Assembly: GCF_013001025.1 (NCBI RefSeq)
Contig: NZ_CP053021.1
Span: 620,001-684,000 of the forward strand
Source: Sphingobium yanoikuyae
GTDB taxonomy: Bacteria; Pseudomonadota; Alphaproteobacteria; Sphingomonadales; Sphingomonadaceae
Direction of reading: 5' to 3'
Length of the DNA stretch: 64,000 bases
The notes below the pieces were generated by a model. The model saw nothing but the letters and a program-made list of their open reading frames with translations. It was not told the DNA's origin and ran no database searches. The stretch's first letter is position 1; each line of letters starts with the position of its first letter. A program made the position numbers and the translations under genes. Below are positions 9,538 through 18,015 of this stretch, one piece after another.

Positions 9538-10764
9538 ATGGATAGCGAGGGACGTAAGGGCATGTTCAGGGCGGGCGAACTGGTGAAGGGCTTCAAGACC
9601 CGCACCGTGCCGCGCGAGCGTACCGCGCTGGCCATCTGGTTCTGGGAAATCGACCGGGTGCTGCTGTCGCTGATCGTCGCGCTGATGGCGATCGGGCTGG
9701 TCGCCGTGGCCGCCGCATCGCCGGTGGCCGCGATCGACCGTTCGACCGCGCAGGTGGCGGTCAATCCGTTGATCTATTTCTATCGCCAGCTGATGTGGGT
9801 GTTCATCGGCCTGCCGATCATGCTGGTCATCTCCATGCTGCCCCGGCCACAGGCGCGGCGACTGGCGATCTTCCTGGCCGTCTTCTTCTTCCTGATGTTG
9901 CTGTTCGTGCCGTTGCTGGGTTCCACCGTGAACGGCGCCAAGCGCTGGATCGACCTGCCGGGCTTCCGCTTTCAGCCCTCGGAATTTCTGAAGCCCGTCT
10001 ATGTCGTGACGCTGGCCTGGCTGCTGTCGCTGCGCGCCAAGGATCAGAGCCTGCCGGTGATGCCGCTCACCGGCGCCATGACGCTGCTGATCGCCGCGAT
10101 CCTGATGAAGCAGCCGGACTTTGGCCAGACGGTCATCTTCCTGGCCTGCTGGGGCGTGCTGCTGATGCTCTCGGGCCTCGAAATGCGCTGGATCGCCATG
10201 CTGGGCGGGCTGGCGCTGGCGGGGCTGGTCGCGGTCTACATGTTCTATGAAAATGGCCGCCAGCGCATCAACGACTTCCTGGGCATCGGTGTCCAGATGG
10301 ATACCGGCCCGGACCAGACGGACCTGGCCTTCCGCACCATCACCCATGGCGGCTTCACCGGCGTCGGGCCGGGCGGCGGCCAGAACAAGTTCCGCCTGCC
10401 CGAAGCCCATACCGACTATATCTTCTCGGTGATCGGCGAGGAGTTCGGCCTGCTCGCCTGCATCGCCATCGCCTGCGTCTATCTGGCGATCGTCGTGCGC
10501 GTGCTGCTGCGCCTGCTGGACGAGGAGGATAATTTTACCATCCTCGCCGCCGCCGGCCTCACCACCCAGTTCGGGCTGCAGGCGATCATCAATATGGGCG
10601 TCAATGCGCAGATTTTTCCGTCAAAGGGCATGACGCTGCCCTTTATCAGCTACGGTGGCTCCTCTATGCTCGCGCTTTGTATCGGCGTCGGCCTGCTGCT
10701 CGCATTCACGCGGCGCAACCCCTTCATGGGTCGGCACACGGTCGTCAAATGGAGTGGTCGATGA
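9538..10764 (+). CDS. ftsW: Septal peptidoglycan glycosyltransferase FtsW
   Basis: FtsW is a SEDS-family lipid II polymerase working with FtsI at the septum. The 408-residue protein has a cytoplasmic N-terminus of about 40 residues and about ten membrane helices. The SEDS signatures are visible, including KRWIDLPGFRFQPSE and, near the C-terminus, LPFISYGGSSM. The start at 9538 follows a GGGGGCAACGGG purine run. Its stop overlaps the murG start in ATGA. Confidence 0.95.
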   Translation: MDSEGRKGMFRAGELVKGFKTRTVPRERTALAIWFWEIDRVLLSLIVALMAIGLVAVAAASPVAAIDRSTAQVAVNPLIYFYRQLMWVFIGLPIMLVISMLPRPQARRLAIFLAVFFFLMLLFVPLLGSTVNGAKRWIDLPGFRFQPSEFLKPVYVVTLAWLLSLRAKDQSLPVMPLTGAMTLLIAAILMKQPDFGQTVIFLACWGVLLMLSGLEMRWIAMLGGLALAGLVAVYMFYENGRQRINDFLGIGVQMDTGPDQTDLAFRTITHGGFTGVGPGGGQNKFRLPEAHTDYIFSVIGEEFGLLACIAIACVYLAIVVRVLLRLLDEEDNFTILAAAGLTTQFGLQAIINMGVNAQIFPSKGMTLPFISYGGSSMLALCIGVGLLLAFTRRNPFMGRHTVVKWSGR

Positions 10765-11927
10765 GCATTTCCCGTCACTTCGTCCTCGCCGCCGGCGGGA
10801 CGGGTGGTCACATGATTCCCGCGCATGCGGTGGCAGAGGAACTGATGGCGCGCGGCCATCATGTCGCCCTCGTCACCGATGAGCGGGGCGCGAAGATCCC
10901 CGGCATCTTCGATAAGGCGCAGGTCCATGTCATGCCGGCGGGCCGCATGACCAAGAATCCGGCGAGCTGGCCCGGCGCCCTGAAGGCGATCCTGGCCGGC
11001 CGTGCGATGGCTCGCCGTCTCAACGACACGTTCAAGCCGACTGCCGTGGTCGGCTTTGGCGGCTATCCCGCCATGCCCGCTTTGCTGGGCGCGCTGGCCG
11101 ACGGCATCCCGACCGCGATCCACGAACAGAATGCGGTGCTGGGCCGGGTCAACCGCCTGCTCGCCGGCCGGGTCGACGCGATCGCCACCGCCTATCCGGT
11201 GGTCGAGCGCCTCAAGGACAAATATGCCGGCAAGGTGCATCTGGTCGGCAATCCGGTGCGCGAGGAAGTGAAGGCGCTGCGCGACGAGGAATTTCCCGCG
11301 CTGACCGACGAGAGCGTGTTCCGCGTGCTGGTGATCGGCGGCAGCCAGGGGGCAAGCATCCTGTCGAGCGTCGTGCCTGAAGGGCTGTCGATGCTGCCGA
11401 TCGCGCTGCGCCGCCGCCTTCAGGTGACGCAGCAGTGCCGCGCCGAGGATATCGAGCGCGTCCGCGCTACCTATGCCGAGATGGAGATCCCGGCCGATCT
11501 CGCCACCTATTTCAACGACGTGCCCGAAAAGCTGGGCTGGTCGCACCTGATGATCGCGCGGGCAGGGGCATCGACCCTGGCCGAGCTGACCTGTGCCGGC
11601 CGTCCCGCCATCCTGGTGCCGCTGCCCAGCGCCATGGACGATCACCAGACCGCCAATGCGCGCGAGATGACAGAAGCCGGCGGCGCCCGCACCATCCCCC
11701 AGTCGCGCTTCACCGCGGTGGAACTGGCCAAGCAGATGCAGAAGATGGCGCTGGAACCCGGCGCCCTGCAAAATGCCGCCAAGCGCGCCCGTGCCTGTGG
11801 CCGCCCGGATGCGGCGCGCGACATGGCAGACCTGCTCGAAAGCATCGGCCCCGCGCCGATCATGAATGACCCGCTTCGCGTCGGCCCCACGCCGACCACG
11901 CTCAATTTGCAGGGCGTCCCTGCATGA
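10761..11927 (+). CDS. murG: Undecaprenyl-PP-MurNAc-pentapeptide GlcNAc transferase MurG
   Basis: MurG is a GT28 glycosyltransferase that converts lipid I to lipid II at the inner face of the membrane. The protein is 388 residues, with the N-terminal glycine loop GGTGGH at 12-17 and the GGSQGA motif of the C-terminal donor-sugar domain. The frame is open back to 10677, but those codons are inside ftsW; ATG 10761 overlaps the ftsW stop and has GGAG 6 bases upstream. A repeat element separates it from murC. Confidence 0.95.
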   Translation: MSISRHFVLAAGGTGGHMIPAHAVAEELMARGHHVALVTDERGAKIPGIFDKAQVHVMPAGRMTKNPASWPGALKAILAGRAMARRLNDTFKPTAVVGFGGYPAMPALLGALADGIPTAIHEQNAVLGRVNRLLAGRVDAIATAYPVVERLKDKYAGKVHLVGNPVREEVKALRDEEFPALTDESVFRVLVIGGSQGASILSSVVPEGLSMLPIALRRRLQVTQQCRAEDIERVRATYAEMEIPADLATYFNDVPEKLGWSHLMIARAGASTLAELTCAGRPAILVPLPSAMDDHQTANAREMTEAGGARTIPQSRFTAVELAKQMQKMALEPGALQNAAKRARACGRPDAARDMADLLESIGPAPIMNDPLRVGPTPTTLNLQGVPA

Positions 11928-11944
11928 TCCGCACATATCTCTCC

Positions 11945-12042
11945 CCGTTCGGGCTGAGCCTGTCGAAGCCCTCTGCTGAGCGGAGCGAAGCCGCTTCGCC
12001 TGCGGCTCTGCTGGGCCCTTCGACTTCGCTCAGGGCGAACGG
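11945..12042. repeat. Intergenic inverted-repeat element between murG and murC
   Basis: Imperfect arms of about 27-30 bases start with CCGTTCGGGCTGAGC at 11945 and end with the inverted counterpart at 12042. A smaller internal hairpin (GCGAAGCCGCTTCGC) lies between them. The arms share a skeleton (CCGTTCGG, GAG, TGTCGA) with the element at 41775-41838, so both probably belong to one dispersed repeat family. It sits in a cluster whose other junctions overlap or are only a few bases apart. Confidence 0.75.
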
Positions 12043-12066
12043 ATATTGGAACAAGGAATATCAGGC

Positions 12067-13494
12067 ATGAAGGGTGTCGGCACCGACATCGGCACGATCC
12101 ATTTCATCGGCATTGGCGGCATCGGCATGTCCGGCATCGCCGAAGTCATGCATAATCTGGGTTACAAGGTTCAAGGATCCGACGTCGCCGAAGGCTATGT
12201 CGTGGAAGGGCTGCGCGCCAAAGGCATCAAGGTGATGATCGGCCACAAGGCTGAAAATCTGGGCGATGCCGCCGTGGTCGTCACCTCGACCGCGATCAAG
12301 CGGGGCAATCCGGAAGTCGAGCTGGCGCTGGAAAATCGCGTGCCGGTAATCCGCCGCGCGGAAATGCTGGCCGAACTGATGCGCCTCAAATCCACGGTCG
12401 CCATCGCCGGCACCCATGGCAAGACCACGACCACCTCGATGGTCGCGGCGCTGCTGGACGCGGGCGGGGTCGATCCGACCGTCATCAACGGCGGCATCAT
12501 CAACAGTTATGGCTCCAACGCGCGCCTGGGCAACAGCGACTGGATGGTCGTGGAAGCCGATGAGAGCGATGGCAGCTTCCTGCGCCTCGATGGCACGATC
12601 GCGGTCGTGACCAATATCGATCCCGAACATCTCGACCATTATGGCAGCTTCGACGCGGTGAAGGACGCCTTTGTCGAGTTTGTCGAGAATGTGCCCTTCT
12701 ATGGCGCGGCGATGCTCTGCCTCGACCATCCCGAGGTGCAGGCTATCCTGCCGCGCGTGCAGGACCGTCGCATCGTCACCTATGGCTTCTCCGCCCAGGC
12801 CGATATTCGCGGCGAGAATGTCCAGCCGGTGCCCGGCGGCAATCGCTTCGATGTCCAGATCCGCGAGCGCGATGGCGCGACCCGCCGGATCGAGGGCATC
12901 GAACTGCCGATGCCCGGCCGCCACAATGTGCTGAACGCCATGGCCGCGATCGGCGTGGCGTTGCAGATGGGCATTGATGACGCGACCATCCAGACCGGCT
13001 TCGCCAAGTTCGGCGGCGTGAAGCGCCGCTTCACCAAGGTCGGGGAAATCCCGGCGGGGGCAGGCGTGGCCACCGTCATCGACGATTATGGCCACCATCC
13101 GGTCGAGATCAAGGCGGTGCTCGCCGCCGCCCGCGAAGGCGCCAAGGGCCGGGTGATCGCCGTGGTTCAGCCGCATCGCTTCACTCGCCTGCGCGACCTG
13201 ATGGATGATTTCCAGCAGGCCTTCAACGACGCCGACATCGTCTATGCCGCCCCGGTCTATACCGCTGGCGAGCAGCCGATCGAGGATGTCGATAGCGCAG
13301 CGCTGGTCGCCGGGCTCAAGCGCCGTGGCCATCGCAACGCCGCCACCGTCGCCGATGCGGACGATCTTGCCCGCGTCATCGCCGCCGATGTCCAGGCCGA
13401 CGACATGATCATCTGCCTGGGGGCCGGCGACATCACCAAATGGGCGGCGGGCCTGTCCGCTGCGGTCACCGCCAAGGTCAAGGAAACCGCCTGA
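12067..13494 (+). CDS. murC: UDP-N-acetylmuramate:L-alanine ligase MurC
   Basis: MurC starts the stem peptide by joining L-alanine to UDP-MurNAc. The protein is 475 residues with the N-terminal [12 protein letters not shown]ossmann loop, the P-loop GTHGKTTT, and the HPVEIKA and PHRFTR blocks of the family. I choose ATG 12067, with AAGGA 9 bases upstream; an in-frame TTG at 12046 borders the repeat and lacks a clear SD sequence. Confidence 0.95.
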   Translation: MKGVGTDIGTIHFIGIGGIGMSGIAEVMHNLGYKVQGSDVAEGYVVEGLRAKGIKVMIGHKAENLGDAAVVVTSTAIKRGNPEVELALENRVPVIRRAEMLAELMRLKSTVAIAGTHGKTTTTSMVAALLDAGGVDPTVINGGIINSYGSNARLGNSDWMVVEADESDGSFLRLDGTIAVVTNIDPEHLDHYGSFDAVKDAFVEFVENVPFYGAAMLCLDHPEVQAILPRVQDRRIVTYGFSAQADIRGENVQPVPGGNRFDVQIRERDGATRRIEGIELPMPGRHNVLNAMAAIGVALQMGIDDATIQTGFAKFGGVKRRFTKVGEIPAGAGVATVIDDYGHHPVEIKAVLAAAREGAKGRVIAVVQPHRFTRLRDLMDDFQQAFNDADIVYAAPVYTAGEQPIEDVDSAALVAGLKRRGHRNAATVADADDLARVIAADVQADDMIICLGAGDITKWAAGLSAAVTAKVKETA

Positions 13495-13691
13495 TGTTCG
13501 AGCTCTTCAATGTCGGCCTGGAAATGCAGAAGCGCATGATCGACATGCAGATGCAGGGCGTGGAGGTCGCGCGCGACATGGTCGAGGCGGCACATAAGCA
13601 GGTGCAGACCGGCATGGCGGCGCATCAGGCCGGCGAGGCGGGCATGAAGGCGATGAAGAGCTGGATGAATCTCTGGGGCGTGCGCGGTTGA
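13494..13691 (+). CDS. Small methionine-rich protein of unknown function in the dcw cluster
   Basis: This 65-residue gene is wedged between murC and murB. Its ATG overlaps the murC stop (TGATG) and its stop overlaps the murB start (TTGA), so it is translated within the operon. The product begins [20 protein letters not shown] and has nine methionines including the start, many glutamines, and lysine/glutamate spacing that would suit one or two amphipathic helices. No signal peptide or membrane segment is evident. I do not recognise a family. Overlaps at both ends argue that it is real. Confidence 0.75.
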   Translation: MFELFNVGLEMQKRMIDMQMQGVEVARDMVEAAHKQVQTGMAAHQAGEAGMKAMKSWMNLWGVRG

Positions 13692-14587
13692 CGACAATGG
13701 TTGCTCTCCCGGCCGTTCGCGGCGCGCTCAAGGCCGATGCGCCGCTGGCACCGCTCGTCTGGTTCAAGGCGGGCGGGGCGGCGCAATGGCTGTTCGAGCC
13801 CAAGGACGCCGACGACCTGTCCGATTTCCTTGCCATGCTCGACCCGGCGATGCCGGTGATGGCGCTCGGCCTCGGCTCCAACCTGATCGTTCGCGATGGC
13901 GGCGTGCCGGGCGTGGTGGTGCGTCTGGGCAAGCCCTTCGCCAAGGTGGAGGCGCTGGACGCCACCACCCTGGTCTGCGGCGGTGGTGCGTCGGGCATCC
14001 TCGTATCCTCGACCGCGCGGGACGCAGGCATTGCCGGTCTCGAATTTCTCCGCTCCATCCCCGGCACGGTCGGCGGCTTCGTGCGGATGAATGGCGGCGC
14101 CTATGGCCGCGAGACCGCGGACATATTGGTGGAATGCGAGGTGGTGCTGCGCTCGGGCGAGCAGGTGACCTTGCTCAACCGCGATCTTCATTACAGCTAT
14201 CGCCATTCCAACATGGTCGATGGCGCGGTCGTGGTATCGGCGACCTTCCGCGGCGAACCGGGCGAACCGGCCGCAATCCAGGCGGAAATGGACCGCATCG
14301 CCACCGCGCGCGAGGAAAGCCAGCCGCTGCGCAGCAAGACCGGCGGATCGACCTTCAAGAACCCGGACGGGCACAAGGCCTGGGCGCTGGTCGATGAAGC
14401 GGGCTGTCGCGGCCTCGCGCTGGGCGGCGCGCAGGTGAGCGAGAAGCACACCAACTTCCTGCTCAACACCGGCGACGCCACCAGCGCCGACATCGAAGCG
14501 CTGGGCGAGGAAGTCCGCCGCCGCGTCAAGGAAAAGAGCGGCGTCGAGCTGGAATGGGAAATCCAGCGTGTGGGGTTGGCGAAGTGA
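13688..14587 (+). CDS. murB: UDP-N-acetylenolpyruvoylglucosamine reductase MurB
   Basis: MurB is an FAD- and NADPH-dependent enzyme making UDP-MurNAc. The protein is 299 residues, with FAD-binding blocks ALGLGSNLIVRDGG and PGTVGGFVRMNGGAYG, the active-site serine segment GGSTFKNP, and a C-terminal glutamate near VELEWEIQ. TTG 13688 overlaps the preceding stop and has GGGG 8 bases upstream. ATG 13697, three codons in, is the alternative. Confidence 0.94.
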   Translation: MTTMVALPAVRGALKADAPLAPLVWFKAGGAAQWLFEPKDADDLSDFLAMLDPAMPVMALGLGSNLIVRDGGVPGVVVRLGKPFAKVEALDATTLVCGGGASGILVSSTARDAGIAGLEFLRSIPGTVGGFVRMNGGAYGRETADILVECEVVLRSGEQVTLLNRDLHYSYRHSNMVDGAVVVSATFRGEPGEPAAIQAEMDRIATAREESQPLRSKTGGSTFKNPDGHKAWALVDEAGCRGLALGGAQVSEKHTNFLLNTGDATSADIEALGEEVRRRVKEKSGVELEWEIQRVGLAK

Positions 14588-14602
14588 TTTGTGCTCCCAA
14601 TC

Positions 14603-14688
14603 CGTCATCCCAGCGAAGGCTGGGATCCCTCTTTTCTTCCTTCGCTGCGTTCAAAGGCAGTGAGATGCCAGCCTTCGCTGGCATGACG
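14603..14688. repeat. Intergenic inverted repeat between murB and ddl
   Basis: Arms beginning CGTCATCCCAGCGAAGGC and ending in the near-inverse GCCTTCGCTGGCATGACG flank a 35-40 base centre. It resembles the two CGTCATCCCCGCG-type elements at 33737-33826 and 61224-61312 in layout and in the outer CGTCATCCC, with a diverged stem. Confidence 0.75.
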
Positions 14689-14708
14689 ATGTATCTGGAG
14701 TGTTACGC

Positions 14709-15665
14709 ATGAGCCGTGGTCCCTGGCATGTCGCCGTATTGATGGGCGGCTGGTCTGCGGAGCGGCCGGTGTCGCTGTCGAGCGGCGAGGGTGTTGCCAA
14801 GGCGCTGGAATCGCGCGGGCATCGGGTCACGCGGATTGACATGGATCGCGACGTCGCCGCGCGCCTGGCCGAAACCGGGGCGGATGTGGTGTTCAACGCG
14901 CTGCATGGCGTGCCGGGCGAGGATGGCACGGTGCAGGGCATGATGGACCTGATGGGCCTCACCTACACCCATAGCGGCCTCGCCACCTCGGTCATCGCGA
15001 TCGACAAGCAGCTGACCAAGCAGGCGCTGGTGCCGCACGGCATCCCTATGCCCGGCGGCCATATCGTGACGAGCGAGAGCCTGTACGCCGGCGACCCGCT
15101 GCCGCGCCCCTATGTTCTGAAGCCCGTCAATGAGGGCAGCTCGGTCGGCGTCGCGATCGTCACGGCCGAGGGCAATTATGGCAATCCCATCGCCCGTGAC
15201 AGCGTCGGCCCCTGGCAGGAATTTCCCGAGCTTCTGGCCGAACCCTATATTCGCGGGCGCGAGCTGACCACCGCCGTGCTGGGCGATGAGGCGCTGCTCG
15301 TCACCGAGCTGCGCCCCAAGAGCGGCTTCTATGATTTCGACGCCAAATATACCGACGGCATGACCGAACATGTCTGCCCGGCGGAGATACCGGACGACAT
15401 TACCGAAGCATGCAAGGCGATCGCGCTCAAGGCGCACCAGCTGCTTGGCTGCAAGGGCGCGTCGCGCTCCGACTTCCGCTGGGACGACAGCCAGGGCGTC
15501 GAGGGGCTTTACCTGCTGGAGGTCAATACCCAGCCGGGCATGACCCCCTTGAGCCTGGTGCCGGAACAGGCGAAAAAGCTGGGCATCGAATATGCCGAGC
15601 TGGTCGAGCGGATCTGCGAGGAAGCATTGACGAGGGGGCCGAACATGGGGGCTGGCAATGGCTGA
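14709..15665 (+). CDS. ddl: D-alanine:D-alanine ligase
   Basis: Ddl is an ATP-grasp enzyme supplying the D-Ala-D-Ala dipeptide used by MurF. The protein is 318 residues with GGWSAERPVSLSSG at the N-terminus, the ATP-grasp blocks PYVLKPVNEGSSVG and ELTTAVLG, and the metal-binding end LLEVNTQPGMTPLSLVPEQ. ATG 14709 has GGAG 8 bases upstream; GTG 14700, three codons earlier, overlaps that SD sequence. The gene overlaps ftsQ by 8 bases. Confidence 0.95.
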   Translation: MSRGPWHVAVLMGGWSAERPVSLSSGEGVAKALESRGHRVTRIDMDRDVAARLAETGADVVFNALHGVPGEDGTVQGMMDLMGLTYTHSGLATSVIAIDKQLTKQALVPHGIPMPGGHIVTSESLYAGDPLPRPYVLKPVNEGSSVGVAIVTAEGNYGNPIARDSVGPWQEFPELLAEPYIRGRELTTAVLGDEALLVTELRPKSGFYDFDAKYTDGMTEHVCPAEIPDDITEACKAIALKAHQLLGCKGASRSDFRWDDSQGVEGLYLLEVNTQPGMTPLSLVPEQAKKLGIEYAELVERICEEALTRGPNMGAGNG

Positions 15666-16620
15666 GGCACGGATCCGGCGCGGCGGCACGGCGCGGCTGA
15701 GCACGGCGCGGGGCAAGGTGCGCGCCAAGGCCGGATCGGGCCGTGGCCGCCAGCTCAAGCGCCAATCCTCGTTCGATCGGCTGCTCGAACTGCTGCCGAT
15801 CAGCGAGGATACGCTGCAGAAGCTGGCCACCTGGGCCATCTTCGCGATCTTCGGTGGCATATTGATCGCCATCGCCATCTATGCCGGTCTGCCCGACATG
15901 GCGCGCCAGCAGGCGGCAAGCCTGGCCGCGCGCGCTGGTTTCGAGGTGGAGAAGGTCGAGGTGCGCGGCGTCGAGCGCATGGACGAGATGCCGGTCTATA
16001 ATATCGCGCTTGGCCAGGTCGATCGCTCGATGCTCTCGCTCGACCTGCCCAAGGTGCGGCAGGAAATGCTGAAGCTTGGTTGGGTCAAGGATGCGCGCAT
16101 TTCCCGTCGCCTGCCCGACACGCTGGTTGTCGATATCGTCGAGCGTGATCCGGTCGCGGTGTGGCAGCATGACGGGCAATTGCATCTGATCGACGTGGCC
16201 GGCGTGGTGCTGCAATCGGTGTCGGCCGGGGCGATGCCGGACCTGCCACTTGTGGTCGGCCCCAACGCCAATCTCCAGACCGCCGGCCTCAACAAACTGA
16301 TGGAAAGCGCGCCTGCCTTGAAGCCGATGCTGGCTGGCGCAACCTGGGTCGGGAACCGTCGCTGGGATCTGCGCTTTCAGTCTGGGGAGACGCTGTCGCT
16401 GCCTGAAGGCGAACAGACATCGGCGGCAGCGCTGGTGAATTTCGCGCGCATGGATGGCGTCAACCGGCTGCTCGGCCGGGGCATCGTCAAGTTCGACATG
16501 CGCGATCCCGATCGTTTCGTGCTGCGTCTGCCGCAGGGCCAGACCAGCGATAAGCCGGCAGCGGCGGACGCCAAGGCGGAAAAGACCGCAAGTGCGCCTG
16601 CCGCGGGCGAGGAAGGCTAA
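15658..16620 (+). CDS. ftsQ: Cell division protein FtsQ
   Basis: FtsQ is a bitopic division protein that joins FtsL and FtsB in the FtsQLB complex. The 320 residues comprise a basic cytoplasmic segment of about 55 residues, one transmembrane helix at about 60-82, a periplasmic POTRA domain (starting near VEKVEVRGVERM) and the beta domain (DTLVVDIVERDPVAVWQ). The last 40 residues are a low-complexity alanine/lysine tail. It starts inside the 3' end of ddl. Confidence 0.92.
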   Translation: MAEARIRRGGTARLSTARGKVRAKAGSGRGRQLKRQSSFDRLLELLPISEDTLQKLATWAIFAIFGGILIAIAIYAGLPDMARQQAASLAARAGFEVEKVEVRGVERMDEMPVYNIALGQVDRSMLSLDLPKVRQEMLKLGWVKDARISRRLPDTLVVDIVERDPVAVWQHDGQLHLIDVAGVVLQSVSAGAMPDLPLVVGPNANLQTAGLNKLMESAPALKPMLAGATWVGNRRWDLRFQSGETLSLPEGEQTSAAALVNFARMDGVNRLLGRGIVKFDMRDPDRFVLRLPQGQTSDKPAAADAKAEKTASAPAAGEEG

Positions 16621-16623
16621 GTC

Positions 16624-17907
16624 ATGGCACAGCCCAAGGTCGAAAAGCTCATCACCGCGATCGATATCGGATCGTGGAAGGTGTCCGCGCTGATCGCGGG
16701 GCGCACCGATACGGGTGAGCTGGCGATCCTGGGCACCGGCCAGCGCGAGAGCCGGGGCGTGCGCCGCGGTTTCATCGCCGACATGGAGCGCACCGAACTG
16801 GCCGTGCGCGAGACGGTGGAACAGGCCGAGCGTGTCGCCGGCACCAATATCGAGGATGTCTGGGTCAGCTTCTCGGGCGGCAGCCTGGTGAGCGACGTCG
16901 TCACGGTCGAGCGCGACATGGGCGGCTATCGCGTCGAGCAGCCGGACATCGACGATCTGCTGACCACCGGCCAGCAGGGTATCGACCCCGATGGCCGCAT
17001 CATCCTTCACGCGCAGCCGACCTGCTTCACCATCAATGGCAAGGTGCCGGTGAAGAAGCCGCTGGGCATGCATGCCGATCTGCTGGGCGTCGACATCCAT
17101 GTCGTGCTGGCGGATGGCGCGCCGCTCGCCAATCTCGACCTGTGCGTGCGTGGCGCCTATCTGAACGTCAATTCGATCGTCGCTTCGCCGATCGCGACCG
17201 GGCTTGCCTGCTTGTCGGAAGAGGAGCGCGACCTGGGCGTGGCGCTGGTCGAGATGGGGGCAGGGGTCACCAATGTCTCGCTCTATGCCGGCGGCATGCT
17301 GGTGGGGCTGCATTCGATCCCGATGGGCGCGTCCGACATCACCGATGATATCGCTTCGGCCTTTGGCATTCGCCGCAGCCAGGCGGAGCGGATCAAATGC
17401 TTCTATGGTTCGGCGATGCAGAACCGCCGCGACTTCCGCGAGATGATCGAGATCGCGACGCCCCATGGCGATGTCGCCATTCCGGGGCAGAGCGCCGGCC
17501 CCAATGCGGAAGGCGGCAAGATCACCCGCGCAGCGCTGGTCGGCGTCATTTGCGAACGGCTGAACCAGATCATGGCGGAAGTGAATGCGGCGCTGGCCGG
17601 CATGGGCTTCAACAGCACCGGGCGCCAGGTCGTGCTGACCGGTGGCGGCGCGGAGATGAAGGGCATTGCCGACTATGCGCAAGGTGCATTGGGGCGTGCG
17701 GTGCGGGTCGGTCGCCCGCGCGGCTTGTCAGCCATGCCCGAAGCGCATAGTGGCCCGGCCTTCGCCACTTTGGCCGGATTGGCGCTTTACGGCGCTTCAA
17801 ACCCGGTTGATCTTAGGGCGATGGCGCCTGCGCCGCAAACCGTGCATCGTCTGGGCGCCCCGCAATGGTGGCAGCGCATGATGCGGGCGATGCGGACGAA
17901 TTACTGA
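16624..17907 (+). CDS. ftsA: Cell division protein FtsA
   Basis: FtsA is an actin-like ATPase that ties the FtsZ ring to the membrane and signals to the late divisome. The 427 residues begin with the phosphate-1 motif AIDIGSWKVSALI. The SHS2 (1C) insertion and phosphate-2 and adenosine motifs (VEMGAGVTNVSLY, VLTGGGAEMKGI) follow. The C-terminal end (QWWQRMMRAMRTNY) is aromatic and basic, fitting the membrane-binding amphipathic helix. It starts three bases after ftsQ. Confidence 0.95.
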   Translation: MAQPKVEKLITAIDIGSWKVSALIAGRTDTGELAILGTGQRESRGVRRGFIADMERTELAVRETVEQAERVAGTNIEDVWVSFSGGSLVSDVVTVERDMGGYRVEQPDIDDLLTTGQQGIDPDGRIILHAQPTCFTINGKVPVKKPLGMHADLLGVDIHVVLADGAPLANLDLCVRGAYLNVNSIVASPIATGLACLSEEERDLGVALVEMGAGVTNVSLYAGGMLVGLHSIPMGASDITDDIASAFGIRRSQAERIKCFYGSAMQNRRDFREMIEIATPHGDVAIPGQSAGPNAEGGKITRAALVGVICERLNQIMAEVNAALAGMGFNSTGRQVVLTGGGAEMKGIADYAQGALGRAVRVGRPRGLSAMPEAHSGPAFATLAGLALYGASNPVDLRAMAPAPQTVHRLGAPQWWQRMMRAMRTNY

Positions 17908-18015
17908 GCGAATTTGAACGAAAACGAAAATAGCAGGTGAAATACTCTATTTTCTGGTGTTAACAATTGATGACGGTTGTCACTTCCTGACGAGGAAGCT
18001 GAGGGAGCAAAGTAT
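17908..18015 (+). promoter_or_regulatory. AT-rich ftsA-ftsZ spacer with a stem-loop before the ftsZ SD
   Basis: This 108-base gap is clearly more AT-rich than its surroundings (for example the run around 17920-17970), which suits an internal ftsZ promoter, but I cannot pick a confident -35/-10 pair. A perfect 6-bp stem, CTTCCT-GACG-AGGAAG, spans 17983-17998, directly upstream of the SD (AGGGAG at about 18001-18006). It could affect ftsZ translation or transcript processing. Both roles are inference. Confidence 0.4.

Noticed and set aside
17955..17975. Possible CtrA site (TTAAC ... TTGA) upstream of ftsZ
   Set aside because: The spacing and second half-site do not match TTAA-N7-TTAA, so AT-richness alone explains it.
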